Source of the DNA: Dryomyza anilis
Taxonomy: Eukaryota; Arthropoda; Insecta; Diptera; Dryomyzidae
DNA: 64,000 bases
Direction of reading: 5' to 3'
NCBI GenBank assembly: GCA_951804985.1
Contig: OX638132.1
Span: forward strand, 21,953,989 to 22,017,988
This document shows positions 21,216 through 33,472 of the stretch, piece after piece (within the stretch, counting starts at the first letter, position 1; each line of letters opens with the position of its first letter). A program made the translations under genes and the position numbers. The notes below the pieces were generated by a model, which worked only from the letters and a program-made list of their open reading frames with translations, was not told the DNA's origin and ran no database searches.

Positions 21216-21919
21216 GTCAGCCGATTTGTGGTATCGAGTATAAAAACTTTTCTATTTTGGATGTCACCAGATTTGAGCCAAATTTGAACGACTCTTAGTT
21301 CAGCGGACTAACTACTGTAATCAAATGAGTTTTATGTGGTTCCATTTTATAGTTGGACCATGATTCACAAAAATTACACTCCAAGAGGTTTTAGAATTCG
21401 AAATTTAAAGAGTTGGTTTAGACGTTCTGTCTGAAACGTGTCGATTTATTACTTTTGCACTATTATCTATTATTTTATTTAGTTTGAAATCCAAAATAAC
21501 CAGCGATTTGTGCCTATTCACTTTAATTTCATTTTCAATAACAAAAATAATATTGCACTATTTTCAAAATTTCAATACTTACACAATAAAATCATTTGAA
21601 AACGCATTTTAAACCGCATTTTTATTCGAAATCTTTTCAGAACTAAACAAACCACAACACAACTTAAAAACGCATATATGACCGAAAGTAATGTCGACCG
21701 ACGACTGCACAACGACTTGAGTATGACTGCCAAAAGAGAGATGACAGCAACTCCTTTTGCTTTAAATACATCGACATTCGACCATCCGTCCGTTCGCATG
21801 GTCGGACACCAAGCAGTCTCCAGAAATTCAGCGGACCGTAAGAATTTTGCATAAAACATAAAAATCAGTTGTGTGGGTGACAAAAATATGCAGAAAATAT
21901 GAGCAAAATAATCGTACAC

Positions 21920-22046
21920 AAGTTGCATAAATAAATACAATAGTCACAGCAAAACACAGTAACACCAGCAACTTGCTGTTGCACGTACGTGCAACAAGTG
22001 TCCGAATAGATGGTAGAAGAAGGTGGGGGCTCCTTCGGCCCATCAT
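21920..22046 (-). CDS. Candidate Trissin 5' exon with signal peptide (tentative)
   Basis: On the minus strand an ATG at 22,046 opens a frame whose residues about 24-43 are strongly hydrophobic (KLLVLLCFAVTIVFIYAT), as expected of a signal sequence. Ending the exon before a GT at 21,919 leaves one base. That joins in frame to the phase-1 Trissin exon at 18,695 to give a continuous hydrophobic run into IYFMHTVR. The donor (ACTT|GTGTAC) is weak and the intron would be 3.2 kb. The region is not obviously repetitive. It may be a chance frame. Confidence 0.22.
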
Positions 22047-22059
22047 TTGCCATCTGAGT

Positions 22060-23450
22060 CACACAAAGTCTGCGTGCTGGTAACTTTATAAATAACCACT
22101 TGTTTTAAAAATCTTGTGGTATCGTGAATGAGGCGTAAAATGCAAACAAATTTATTCAAATCAAATGCAGATAACTGAGACCATTAAACTTATGCAAAGG
22201 TCGGACAGGTAAAAAAATACGAAGCCACTCGTAATCGAATATATAGCAATTTGATTATAAAATAAAAGGTAAAAAGTCTCTAAAGTTCTTCTATAGCATA
22301 TTAATATCAATAAAGATATTCAAAGGAAAAAGTTATTTCTTATTCTACACCAAGCCAAATAAGTTGTAAAAATACACTAGCCCACAAAACGAGAAAACAT
22401 TTTTCCAAACGTCTTATTCATCTTCGTTCATTCTTCGTTGATTCAGCAACTACGTTTGCTAATATGACTATTTGTACGTCAATGCGGCAAATTAATTAGT
22501 CGGCACAGTTTCAGTAGGTATATTTGCTAAAACTGCGCCATCCTAATATATAGTTTTAGTTGTAAAAATTGTCAAAAATATTTGTTTTTGTATATTAAAA
22601 AAAAAACGCAAATTGAACATTCGAGAAAATCGTAACGTAAACCATTATTTTGTGGTGACTTACATTTCGACTTGTGTATTATTAAACTACATTTCTGATT
22701 TAGCCGAGCAGTTTTATTTCATTCTTCTGGAACTTTTATCGTCGGTAGATCAGTTTAGATCAGATTAGTCCACAGGATACCGAGCTTAAATTTCTCATAA
22801 AACATAAAATATAAATACTTTCTTCTAATATGCGCTACCTCTGGTAGACAATGACAGGCAAATCATCGAGAGTAAAACTTTGCTTAATAAGTCCTCTCAT
22901 TCCCGCCGTACGGATTTGGAATTAAACTGAAGATGCTCATTTGACTACAAATATACCACTCACATTTTGTACAAAGTCATTTTGTAGTGTACTCACTTAG
23001 TATTGTCCATTATATCAACACCTACTTGTTTTTAGTTGTAAGTGATAATTTCTGGTTTATTTTTTGGGGTAATGAATTGTTGAAAATAATACGAAATATG
23101 TAATACGTCTTTTTTTGCCAACCGACTTAATAAGTTCTGTCAACATTCGACTGATTCAGTTGTTGCAACACCGCGTATCAGTTCACACAACTAATGAATA
23201 CGATTGACACAACCAATTTGTTTAGTTGTGGTAGCCAATTTAATTATAAGAAATCGGCATTTTACCTGTGCTGCTGACTTCGTGTGTGCAACACGTTGGA
23301 GCGCTAGGGATGCATATATAAATACAACATATAGAAACACAATAGCAAATTCTCTGTAGAATAGTATGTCTCTTGTTGAATAAAGTGTATATGGGCATGA
23401 AAAAACTGGACAGTAAATACAAACAAGTCTTAAAACCATTCCAAATTTGG
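22060..23450. other. Intergenic DNA with repeat fragments
   Basis: No gene supported. 22,470-22,560 shares words (tttgctaaaactgcgcc) with the MITE at 63,220-63,981. 22,828-22,985 resembles an eroded SINE body (gcgctacctctggtagacaa, gagtaaaacttt, ccgccgtacggatttgg). Confidence 0.4.
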
Positions 23451-23453
23451 ACA

Positions 23454-24078
23454 ACTGATTTCGCAATTGAATCAAATAAATATTGGTTGCTAGAACGTAT
23501 TATAACTAACTATCTGTTAAGTTAACTAAATATGGACATAAAAAAGTTGAAAATTGATAAAAAGTTTGATTCCCTAATCAATGTTGCAGTTGCTTCAACC
23601 AATAGTTGGTTACGCTTCATACTATTGTTTACCATAAATGAATTTCAGTTGTGGCTGACTACATTTGGTAGATGCAAATGAATATTCGATGAAACAACTG
23701 GAACTCCAAGCTAATATTTTTTTGTGTGTGGTGTTGTCCTTCTTTGGCATCGCTTTAATACATAACTGATTTCGCAGTTGAATCAAATAAATATTGGTTG
23801 CTACAACTTAATGTTACATAATTATCTGTTAAGTCAACTAAATATTGGTTAGGTCTCATTTTAAATTTAGTTGACGTAGCAATGGAAATAAAAAACATGA
23901 AAATGGATAAAAAGTTTGTTCCTCCAATCAATGTTGCAGTTGCTTCAACTAACAGTTGGTTACGCTTCATACTAGTATTTACCACAAATGAATTTCAGTT
24001 AATGCTGACTAAATTTGGTAGATGCAAATGAATATTCGTTGAAACAACTGCACGCCAAGCTATTATTTTTTTGTGTGA
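23454..24078. repeat. Tandem duplication, two copies of about 311 bp
   Basis: The word actgatttcgca(a/g)ttgaatc starts copies at 23,454 and 23,765. Later landmarks (caatgttgcagttgcttcaa, ggtagatgcaaatgaatatt) repeat at matching offsets, with the second copy carrying a short insertion. The sequence resembles the aaccaatttgttgcaac-type repeat family at 2100 and 12,740. Confidence 0.7.
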
Positions 24079-24339
24079 ATACGAGCACATAATGACACTT
24101 GTCATGGTCCCCAAACTCTGCTGTGAGAATCTACCGACCATTAGATTGTAGAAACTGTGTCGGTATATGGTTAATTCTTCCGTAGTTTACTCCCAACTTT
24201 TACATTATTGATAATATTGCTCTCCTAGATAATATTGCACATTTGGTCCGCAAAATGGGAATGCATACTTTATTCAAGCATTCTTTATTTTTTCAGTTAA
24301 TTGAACTTTCGACCATATTACCGTACCTGACTTTATAGT

Positions 24340-25740
24340 TAAATTTATGTTATCAGACAGACGAAAAATTCGACGATATCAATATTTTTACCATAATGAA
24401 ATCAGGGAAGCTATCAAATCATCACTTCCCAAAAACAAAGCAGCTGGAGTCGATGGAATACCGGCGGAGTTTTATAAAACTCCCCCGGTATATATTTACA
24501 AGTGCTATACAAGTGCTATCCGTGAAGATACCATAAAAGGGTGGTTTGCCAGAATGCGATAATTGGAGAGGCTTATGTGTATTGCCAGCAGTCCCCAATA
24601 TTATTGCAAAAGTGATCGTAACGCCTAAAACAACCGCTTTATGACACAATTGATGCGGACCAGGCAGGTTTTCGTCCGGGTTCATCGTGTGCTGACCACA
24701 TCAACACTCTTCGAATCATCATCGAGCAGTGTGCAGTGTTTAACACTGGACTACACATGGTGTTTATTGATATTGCGCATGCGTTTGACAGCGATATCCG
24801 AGAGTGCATCTGGATGGTGCTACGTCGTAGAGGCATTCCCGAAAAGATCATCGGAAAGAGCAACTTATTAAGGCAAAATGCCTCGTGCTGCATAAGGGAA
24901 AGTTGTCTGAGCAGTTCGAAATCAACAGCGGAGTTCGCCAAGGATGTGTGCTGTCACCAATCCTATTCCTTTTAGTTATTGGTGATGTGTTAAGTGCGGC
25001 GTTGCACCCACACACAGAATGTGGAATGAGGTGGAATATGTTTAGCCGACTACAACATCTGGATTACGCAAACGATGTTTGTTTCCTTGCGCATACAACA
25101 CCAGAACTGGATAGGATGGTACGTTCGCTTGAATTGGAGTCGTCTTTTGCTGGATTAAAAATTAATGTTGCTAAAACAAAATTAATGAGCTTCGCAGAAT
25201 ATACCAGCGGGGTCGTGCATATCGGCGAGCAGATAAATGAAATGGTAGAGCGTATCACTTATCTCGACAGCGAAGTTGCGGTCAACGGCGGTACCGATGT
25301 TGAGAGTCGAATACAGAAGGCCAGAGAAGCGTTTGGTATGTTGTCTATGGTTAGACATAACAATAATTTAAGCACCAGCGTAAAACTGAGATTTAAATCA
25401 AACGTAATATCTGTCCTTCTATATGGGTACTGCACTTGGAAGGTTACCAAAATCATTACCACGCGACTACAAAGCTTCGTCAATCATTGCCTACAAAACA
25501 TATTTCGAAATATTGAAAATAGAGAATTGTTTCGCAGAGCTCTCTGGGATCCAATTGACGACAGCTGCATTGCTCGAAAAGTCATGGAGTGGAACCCGAT
25601 GGGTGGTGGTGTGAGAAATCCCGGACGACCAAGAGAAACATGGAGAAGATCAATCGATAGAGAGGCTAAGAAACTCGGAAAAAGTTGGAGCGAGTTAAAG
25701 GCTATTGCCGTACACGATGGCGTGTAGGCGTACTTGATGC
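24340..25740 (+). pseudogene. Broken RTE-like non-LTR retrotransposon
   Basis: Plus-strand LINE reverse transcriptase relic with frame changes. It reads in order: KNKAAGVDGIPAEFYK, DQAGFRPGSSCADHINTLRI-type region near 24,655, FIDIAHAFDS (first catalytic Asp box), GVRQGCVLSPILFLL, then LDYANDVCFLAHT where the catalytic YADD has become YAND. The C-terminal region has LKINVAKTKLMS, VERITYLDSEVAVNGGTDVE, NVISVLLYG and GRPRETWRRS. The order and wording fit the RTE/BovB clade. Two short deletions and several stops remove activity. The endonuclease domain is missing upstream. Confidence 0.8.
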
Positions 25741-27588
25741 TCTAAGTCTCGCTAGTGATTTATGTAACTGAAGAAGAAGAAATATCTTTCACAAAAAGAT
25801 TTAAAATTGCAAATTTTTAAATATTTTAATAGTGAAAAACATATACCCGGGTATGTCGTGTAGACACAAATGATAGTATTAAAATAATCATTTGCTCACG
25901 CATTTGCCGATATTGACGTAAAGTATCACGTACGACGATAAAATCCGTTTCAAAATATCGGTTATTTGGGAGGTAGGCGTGGCAATAGTCCGATCACTCC
26001 AATTTTGTTTTTTTTTTATTATTTCATCAACATAATTTTTTTCTAGACCGGACCGGCCGCATAAGGATTTCCTTTATATAGAATGTGGTCCAATCACTTA
26101 TAAAAATGTGTTTCTAGAACCGAAATTCGTCCCGCATTGTAAATGTGGTAATTGAAACGAACATTTTATCATCACAGACATTTTCAAGAGACAATTCAGA
26201 TGTTTTTTGTCACATTTTTGGACAACACTTTTTTAAATTTATTAAGCTTTGAATATCGATTTCCGCATAAGGATTTCCTTTATATAGAAGGTGGTCCAGT
26301 CACGTCCAAAAATGTGTTTCTAGAACCGAAATTCGTAACGCATTGTTTATGTGGAAATTGAAACGAACATTTTGTCATCACAGACATTTTCAAGAGACAA
26401 ACTTTGTCTAAAACTTTGTCTAAAAACTTTGTCTAAAAAAGTTCGTATTCTTATATGTACAGTTGAAATGGCGAGAGAGTACGGTGTAGGTTCTCCAGAG
26501 CTATAACGATGAACTATTATTATTATTATTATTATTATAATAATTGAGTCATACACGTCGCATCTTAAACTGGGAGCAAAATTTTAAACTAAGAGTCAGT
26601 CAGCAGTTTGTAACACCCAGAAGGAGTCGTGTCCGCTATGATCAGCGTCACCTCTTGCGTCGATTTAGCGAAAATATAAATTATAAATGTTCGTGTATTC
26701 TACGAATTATTCGTGTATTTTACGAAATTAAAAATTACAAAAAAATATTTCGTAAAATGTCCTAAAAATTATTTTGAGTGCTGAATTATTAACAAAACCA
26801 AACAATCTGTATAAGTCATATAAATCCAATTTTTAACTGCATTCAACCAAAAATAGCATATGGAGCAAACTAATTCTTAGGTGACTAACTTCATTACACT
26901 AAATACCAAAATATCCCTACTTTAAAATATTCGATGTTACCTAATTCCCCTTATTGGCTTGGTTTTATTATGAATATATTTATTTATAATCAAAAATTAA
27001 AGATTTGTTGTTTTTACCTACATTTAAACATTCTACTAATCATACTAAAAAAAAACGTACGTCATATACAGGTTAAATAAGACTCGTTTTAGAAGCTTCC
27101 ATGGCTAAAGTTTAAGGTATGTTTAAGGTAAACTCAGCGTTCAGTGTTTACTCGATGTTTCTCATCACAAGTACGTCTCGAAATATATAACGGAGCACAG
27201 ATTTTAAAATAAACTAATTATTTTTTTTATAAATAATGGAACTTTGTTAAGATGAAGATCGCGGAATTAAAAATGTGAGCATTGGTTGTGTTTTAAAACA
27301 GTAAACGTTTAACGAGCGATACGAGACGAGAGAGTGCTAAAAATAAAATCAATCAAGTGTTAAAAAAAAAAATTCACAAACCGGAAAAGCTTTTATTTAG
27401 CTTTGCAATCTCAACAAATCTCAACTGAGTCAATTGAGATTGAGACTAGATGGTTCATTGTTTGAATTCATTTTGATACTAGCGCATTCATTATTGAAAC
27501 GTTTTAATTAAACAAAATCAATCTTTCGATAACCTACTGAACCGTTTTAGTGCATGTTGGACCAGTGTTACTTTGAACAATTCAAGCA
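25740..27588. other. Intergenic DNA with repeat fragments, then protease A upstream region
   Basis: 26,040-26,400 holds two imperfect copies, about 190-200 bp apart, of a ccgcataaggatttccttta unit (tandem duplication). 26,510-26,545 is a (TTA)n microsatellite next to a degraded SINE tail. 26,580-26,670 and 26,890-26,960 are pieces of the TATACCC-type element. 26,685-26,780 is the inverted end of the TTCGTAAAATACACGAA element. From about 27,100 the DNA is unique and probably includes the promoter and 5' UTR of the next gene. Confidence 0.5.
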
Positions 27589-29393
27589 ATGATTTATGTT
27601 CTTGCATTGATACTCCTCATTTGCGGACTACCGTCCATTGTGCTCAGTCAACAGATCGGTGAGTTTCTCTGAAACGAATGTTCTATGCAAACGCTCTACA
27701 GTGTTAACTCTCGTTTTCAGTTAACGACTGCGGTCTCCGAAAGGAATGCATATTTATATCCTCGTGTCCCAACATACTTGAACAAGATGAGAATGACATA
27801 GCATTCTGCAACGAAGACGGCACGAAGGTGTGTTGTGCAAAGAGAGCAACACCAAACAATAATCGAGTTAATGTCAACATGGATCGTCCGTCTGTAAGAG
27901 GTAAAGTTTGTTATTGTTGTAATTCGTCGTCAAATACATTTTAAAAATATCAATTAGCGTATTCACAGAAACGTCAATTTGTTGTTGCATCCCTTATAAA
28001 AGGGAAATACCACAACTGTTGTATTTGAGAGTAGCTCTGAGGCATGTTTTTCGTATTTTATATTTGTGAAATGAAGATAAATTCTAAAATTTTGATTAGT
28101 TTTTATTTGTTCTACTCTTCACAACGCGGCATATTTATGAACATTTATAAATATCCAAAATTTATAAGAATTAGCTGCATTTATTGGACGGCTGAATTAT
28201 TTGTTTACATTTTGAATGTCAAGAAACAGCAAATTGATGCTCTTAGTTTAATTGTCGTACTATCGATTACATACAATGCCGTACCAATACTATTAAACTG
28301 GGAATACGCTAATTTATTCGTTTAAAAAAGCTTTATAGAGCTTTTTATAAATCAAATACGAAGGCATTAGGTCAAATTTGAGTTCGACTATTGATAACAT
28401 GCTAGTCTTTTAAATGGCTTATCAACAGTTAAATTTCATTTACTGCTTTTTATAAAATGAAGCAACAAATTAACGATTTATGAAGAAAATGTATATAAGT
28501 ATGTTGTATCAGTTTTAAAACGTATTTTTTTATATTCCTTAGATATCTATCTTGACGTCCTTTAATGGTATGTTTTATATTTCACAGCATGCGTCGAATA
28601 TCACGATCGTGTCTATTCCAACTGCTCCAGCATTGCGGGCCTCATAGTAAGTGGCACCAAAGCCTTTCCATACGAATTTCCACACATGGCGCTGCTGGGA
28701 GCCAGTCATGCCGATAACACCTTTAGCTGGAAATGTGGTGGTAGCCTGATCAGCACAAGATATGTGCTTACAGCAGCTCATTGCTTCAATGAGGAACTCG
28801 ATTCTGTGCGTCTCGGCGAGCTGGACTATGGCAATAAACGGGATATTGCCGAACCGCAGGACTTTAAAATTAAGCGCTATATAAATCATCCGGACTATGC
28901 GGGCGCCGATGATCAGAGTTACAATGACATTTCGCTCGTCGAACTGCAGGGAGAGGCACGCCTCAATAAGTTTGTGGTTCCCGCTTGTCTGCCGCACACT
29001 AATGGCACCGAATATAATCGCTTGATTGCCGCTGGCTGGGGTGCCAATGAGACATTCTCCCAGCATGCGACAACGCACCTGATGAAAGTCATACTCGAGC
29101 ATTTCAATGAGACTGAATGTCGTGAGGTGTACAGCGTATCAGATAAATTAGATGAGGGCATTAATGATGCCACACAATTGTGTGCGGGTTCACACACAGA
29201 TTCGCGTGATACCTGTACAGGTGACTCCGGTGGACCACTGTTTATACAACATCCCCATCACAGTTGCATGTATATGTTGGTTGGGGTAACCTCGTTTTCC
29301 ATATCGGGTTGTGGCATTGAGGGCTTGCCGGCTGTGTACACACGAGTTTTGGCATTTGTGGAATGGGTTGAGCAGATCGCTTGGGGAAAATGA
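27589..29393 (+). CDS. Protease A: CLIP-domain trypsin-like serine protease (snake-like)
   Basis: Secreted zymogen of the kind that acts in haemolymph cascades (Toll activation, melanisation, clotting). Exons are 27589-27658, 27721-27900 and 28588-29393; 351 aa. Residues 1-20 form a signal peptide (YVLALILLICGLPSIVL core). A CLIP domain follows with six cysteines at 27, 33, 39, 53, 61 and 62. The linker contains Cys85 and Cys96. The activation cut lies before IVSG at 103, after Leu102. A Leu at P1 is typical of snake/CLIPC proteases, which are cut by a chymotrypsin- or elastase-like enzyme. The catalytic triad is His148 (TAAHC), Asp197 (YNDIS) and Ser297 (GDSGGP). Asp291 at the S1 pocket predicts cleavage after Arg/Lys. 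AATAAA is at 29,413-29,418. First of three tandem paralogues; the second intron is 687 bp. The exact substrate is unknown. Confidence 0.9.
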
Positions 29394-29599
29394 ATTGTTT
29401 AGCTTTTCGAAAAATAAAAAAAACCTATAAAAAAGTGTCAAGTATTTATTATATTTATATATTTGTTTATTTTTTAAAAAATTATACGAATTTCTATTCT
29501 GAAAAAGTCGGAAAAATCTGTTTAAAATCATTTGGAATTTAGCAGGAGTTCTCTTCTTGAACGAAAATATCATGATAATACATGAACAACACAGTTTTG

Positions 29600-29822
29600 T
29601 ACACCGAGAAAAAAATATATATACATAATAGTTGTTTACTATTAAAAATAGTCAATAAGATAAATTATTATTTTAATCGGAAAATGCCATTAAATACTAG
29701 AAAATACCGTGAAATTGCCATTGAGTTTATAAGAAATGATTTATTTTTTGTATATTATTAAATCAATAATTGTCCTATTGGCCAATTTTAATGGAATTTG
29801 AGGGCATTTTTTTCGGTGTGTA
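29600..29822. mobile_element. MITE, CCCAGAAAAAA family
   Basis: Copy with slightly diverged ends (TACACCGAGAAAAAAA and TTTTTTTCGGTGTGTA) and the usual interior, just downstream of protease A. Confidence 0.8.
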
Positions 29823-29957
29823 CAATATTGTCCCTGCCTACTCATAAAAGACCTGTTATAAGATTTATCGAATATGTATTTGATGAAATACAGTATTCCT
29901 CAATGCATAGGCATTTAGCGTATTCACAGTTCGTCATATTTTAGTCTGGTATTCGTA

Positions 29958-30258
29958 GCCGCGGTAGCTCAGTGGTTAGTGCGTTGGACTACGAACCGAA
30001 AGGTCCCCGGTTCAAGCCTGGACTGGGGCTAACAACATCTTTTCATAGAAACATTTTTCTATACCGCGCTACCTCTCGTCAGTAAATGGCAAACCTACGA
30101 GAGTAAAACCATTGCCTATGAAAAGCTCTCACCCGCCGTTCGGATTCGGCAATAAACTGTAGGTCCCACCACTTTGAGTACAAATATAACACGCACAGCT
30201 CAAAATGGTGAGAGAGCTCGGCCGAAGTTCTATACAGGACTGTAGCGCCAAACTATTA
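29958..30258 (+). mobile_element. tRNA-derived SINE, full-length with target-site duplication
   Basis: 301 bp flanked by an exact 8-bp duplication TATTCGTA (29,950-29,957 and 30,259-30,266). The head is tRNA-like: box A TAGCTCAGTGG at 29,965-29,975 and box B GGTTCAAGCC at 30,009-30,018, an internal RNA polymerase III promoter. The body includes gcgctacctctcgtcagtaa, gtaaaaccattgcctatgaa, ctgtaggtcccaccactttg and gctcggccgaagttctatac. The tail ends ccaaactatta. Other copies are at 3185, 19,964 and 58,292. It sits inside a duplicated piece of protease A intron 2. Confidence 0.88.
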
Positions 30259-30269
30259 TATTCGTACCA

Positions 30270-32129
30270 TGTAGTATATATACGACACAATAACACAGAA
30301 ACGTCAATTTGTTGTTGCATCCCTTATAAAAGTGATATACCATAAGTGTTGTATTTGAGAGTAGCCCTGATGCATGTTTTTTGATGTCGTATTTTGTGAA
30401 ATGAAGAAAAATTGCGAAATTGAAGACGCATAGTGCACATAAAATATTAATTTATTTGTTTTTCTTTTCGAATCGAAGAATATTTATGATAATTTCAAAA
30501 AATCCTAATTTTATAAGACATTTATTAAATTAGTGAATTTCATTAAATTAGTGAATTTCAATGCTAGATTGATTTATGAATGTAATTAATATCGGTTGCT
30601 ATATTTACGTAGATTATTTTTTTCTGTGTAGGACCGTTGAATTATGAATGCAATTAATATCGGTTGCTATATTTACGTCGGTGTATGGATATAACGTTTT
30701 TTAAGAACATGTCTATCCGTCTTTTAGATCCTTTTCAGCCACTTTTAGGAAGAAAAAAAAATGTACATTCTCGTAAAACTAGTTGAAATCTGGTCGGTTT
30801 CTGGTAGGGATATCAAGAGAATATTTTTATATAGAAATCGTCGAAAGAGTTTTATTGCCTAATTCCTAGTCAGATAGTGAGTGACATCACTTGAAAGTAA
30901 CTAGACAATTAACTTGTAAAACTGGCTGGATTTTGACAAGATACTGATAGTAATTGTTATTTGGGATTTTTCTAAGTTTTACATTATTCTAAATTCGGAA
31001 AATTTTGATTTTTTTAGACAATGTTTTATATATTTTTTAGCATTTGGGATCTATTGATAAACAAGAACATTTTTTTTGTTATTCAGAACATAGAGCACAT
31101 TAACTATCAAAATTAATGGCTTTTTTCTAATTGATCTACTTTTTAAAACTAGCCCTATTATTTAATCAATATTATCCATTCTATACAAGCCATTTAAACT
31201 TTTTACGTTTTTTGACGGTGACTGTATTGATAGGGCATATTTTAAAAATTAGAGCCGTTAAGAAAAAGTTAGTAATTTTGATCGTTATTTTGAAATATGT
31301 TCAACATAATCATATCTCATTTTCGTATTTATCATTTTATCCGAAATGCTAAAATAATAATCAAAAATTAGTTTTAAAAAATAAAAAATATTTGAGTTTA
31401 AATGCAAATATCTTAAATTCATAACGGAATATTAAAATTTGTTGGTATATTCTAATTAGTCTGTATATGTAGTATAAAAGTTTTTTGGAAAACTAGTTGT
31501 GTAAGGTACTGTATTTTTTTTTCAAAAATTAGTTTTAAAAAATCAAAAATATTTTAGTTTAAATGCAAATATCTTAAATTTATAACGGAATATTAAAATT
31601 TTTTGGTATATTGTAATTAGTCTGTATATGTAGTATAAAAATTATATATACAGTTTTTTGGAAAAATAGTTGTGTAAGGTACTGTATTTTGTAGTTGAGT
31701 GTTGAGTAGTGTATAAAGCGAAACATTTTAATCGGTTTTGATTATTTTGCTCAGTTATCTAAGGTTTCGATTACAATTTAAAATAGACAACGTAAATAAA
31801 AAATTAACATAATATATATTATAACGAATTTGGGCTAGATATATGTATAAGTATATGATATAGTAGATACCCAAATTAATTCTAAATTTCAAAAATCCCG
31901 GAACGTTGCTTTCTTTCTGTGGAAAAACAACTCGTGCTTTACCTTGCAACGTAATTGTTTAATGCAACTCTCGACACTCAGTCGTGAGAGTCAAAGCTTT
32001 TCCAGAATTTTGAGACAATCCACAAAGTCTCGCTTCAGAGTCTCGTATATTTACAAACGCTTCTTTAGTCGTGAGTTCGAGCTGAATACAGTAGGACGTG
32101 TCTAGATTGCATCACAGGTGGCTTAAACG
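30270..32129. other. Spacer between protease A and protease B
   Basis: 30,293-30,520 is a diverged copy of part of protease A intron 2 (27,965-28,170). 30,560-30,690 carries repeated ends (ggttgctatatttacgt, ttttttctgtgta) of the MITE type at 63,220. 31,361-31,690 is a tandem duplication. After about 31,900 the DNA is unique and should hold the protease B promoter. No further gene is supported. Confidence 0.5.
31361..31690. repeat. Tandem duplication of about 161 bp
   Basis: Two near-identical copies begin tcaaaaattagttttaaaaa at 31,361 and 31,522 and end gtgtaaggtactgtattttt. The second contains a short extra piece (attatatatacag). Confidence 0.8.
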
Positions 32130-33430
32130 ATGTTTAAAATTACTATGGTAAACGGTTTAATTTTGCTGCTTTGCATTGCAATGCAAACTCAGTGGATTGC
32201 AGGGCAGAACACGCGTGCGTATTATTTGCCTAATAAATTTCCGTAATTATTTAATAACTATATAATTTTTAAACATTTACAGCTATCAGAAAACATATTA
32301 GATGTAAGTACATAAATAATACCTATCTCACAGCAATACCTCTCCCACATTTTAACTCTCTCTCTCTATCTGTTCTTATATTGACTTCCGTCTCTTTCTC
32401 TAAAGATTGTCAGCAGTACAAGTCTGAGGTCTTCGAAAAAGTCTACACTTACAGCGCTCTTTTGGAGGGTGTTGCGGAGTTTTCCTGGAAGTTCGACAAC
32501 TGCAAAGAGTCGTCACCTTTTATAGTGGGTGGCAGTCCGGCAAAGCCTAAGGAATTTCCGCATATGGCTCGTTTGGGTAATATACAGGCCGGTGGTGTAA
32601 TGAGTTGGTTTTGCGGTGGCACCTTAATTAGCAAAACGTACGTGATGACCGCCGCTCATTGTTTCCACTCAGTGCGGTAAGTGTTGGAAGAACGATAACC
32701 CCCAGAACTTAGTATCTGTTGTGTTGTCATATGTTAATACTTGGGGAATTCCAAATTTTGCATTTTATTTCGCACTCTCTCTCTCTCTCTTACGTGTTCT
32801 TACGATCGACTGTGCTTTTGTTTTGATTTTTTTGATTGCAGCGGTGAATTGAATATAGTGCGTCTTGGTGAACTCAACTTCAATTCGACCAACGAAGATT
32901 CACGTCCCGTCGATTATGCTGTCGACGAATACTTCGATCATCCCCTGTACAATACGGAGCTATTTTATAATGATATCGGACTGGTGCGGCTGCAGCGCGA
33001 GGTCACACTTAGCGAATATGTGGTGCCCGCATGTCTGCCCATCAATGATGGTGATGGCTTTAGTCAGTTCTATGCCGTGGGTTGGGGTGCAACCAAATTT
33101 GTGGACAGCGATTCAGAGCACTTGATGAAGGTAACGTTAGATCGGTTTGAGGCCTCACAATGCACTTCGCTAAATAGCGCGATACCTAAACTGATTCGTG
33201 GCCTCGATACTACCACTCAACTGTGCGCTGGCAGTAACAGGGCCATGGATACGTGCAGCGGCGATTCCGGCGGTCCGTTGCTGCAATTCCATGATAACTT
33301 CACCTGCATGTATTATGTGGTGGGCATAACGTCGGCGGGCATTGGTTGCGGCATTCCGGGCATGCCATCATTATACACTCGTGTTCACCACTACATCGAT
33401 TGGATTGAGGAAATGGTTTGGAAGAATTAA
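32130..33430 (+). CDS. Protease B: snake-type serine protease lacking a CLIP domain
   Basis: Secreted trypsin-like serine protease, 321 aa. Exons are 32130-32214, 32283-32303 (21 nt), 32406-32676 and 32842-33430; frames join exactly and all introns are GT-AG. Residues 1-25 are a signal peptide (GLILLLCIA core). The CLIP exon of its neighbours is replaced by a microexon encoding only IRKHIR. The prosegment keeps Cys37 and Cys68 but not the six-cysteine CLIP. The activation cut precedes IVGG at 75, after Phe74. Catalytic residues are His120, Asp170 and Ser268, with Asp262 in the S1 pocket for Arg/Lys. It has an extra intron after the His exon, absent from A and C. AATAAA is at 33,473-33,478. 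All catalytic residues are intact, so it is probably active but may have lost CLIP-dependent partner binding. Function unknown. Confidence 0.88.
32743..32752. promoter_or_regulatory. Rel/NF-kB-like motif in protease B intron
   Basis: GGGGAATTCC lies in the intron at 32,677-32,841. It fits a GGG-N5-CC kB pattern recognised by Dorsal/Dif/Relish-type factors. A single motif in an intron is weak evidence of immune induction. Confidence 0.25.
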
Positions 33431-33472
33431 ACGTATTTATTAATGTGTTAAGCTCTGTACTCAAGAATTTTA

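Noticed and set aside
28044..28325. 93-codon frame in protease A intron 2
   Set aside because: AT-rich, no recognisable domain, and partly duplicated downstream of the gene, so it is intronic repeat sequence.
28575..29102. Long antisense frame over protease A
   Set aside because: It mirrors conserved protease codons on the opposite strand; no domain, no splice logic of its own.
29958..30030. A functional tRNA gene
   Set aside because: The boxes A and B are present but the sequence continues into a repeated body with target duplications, so it is a SINE head.
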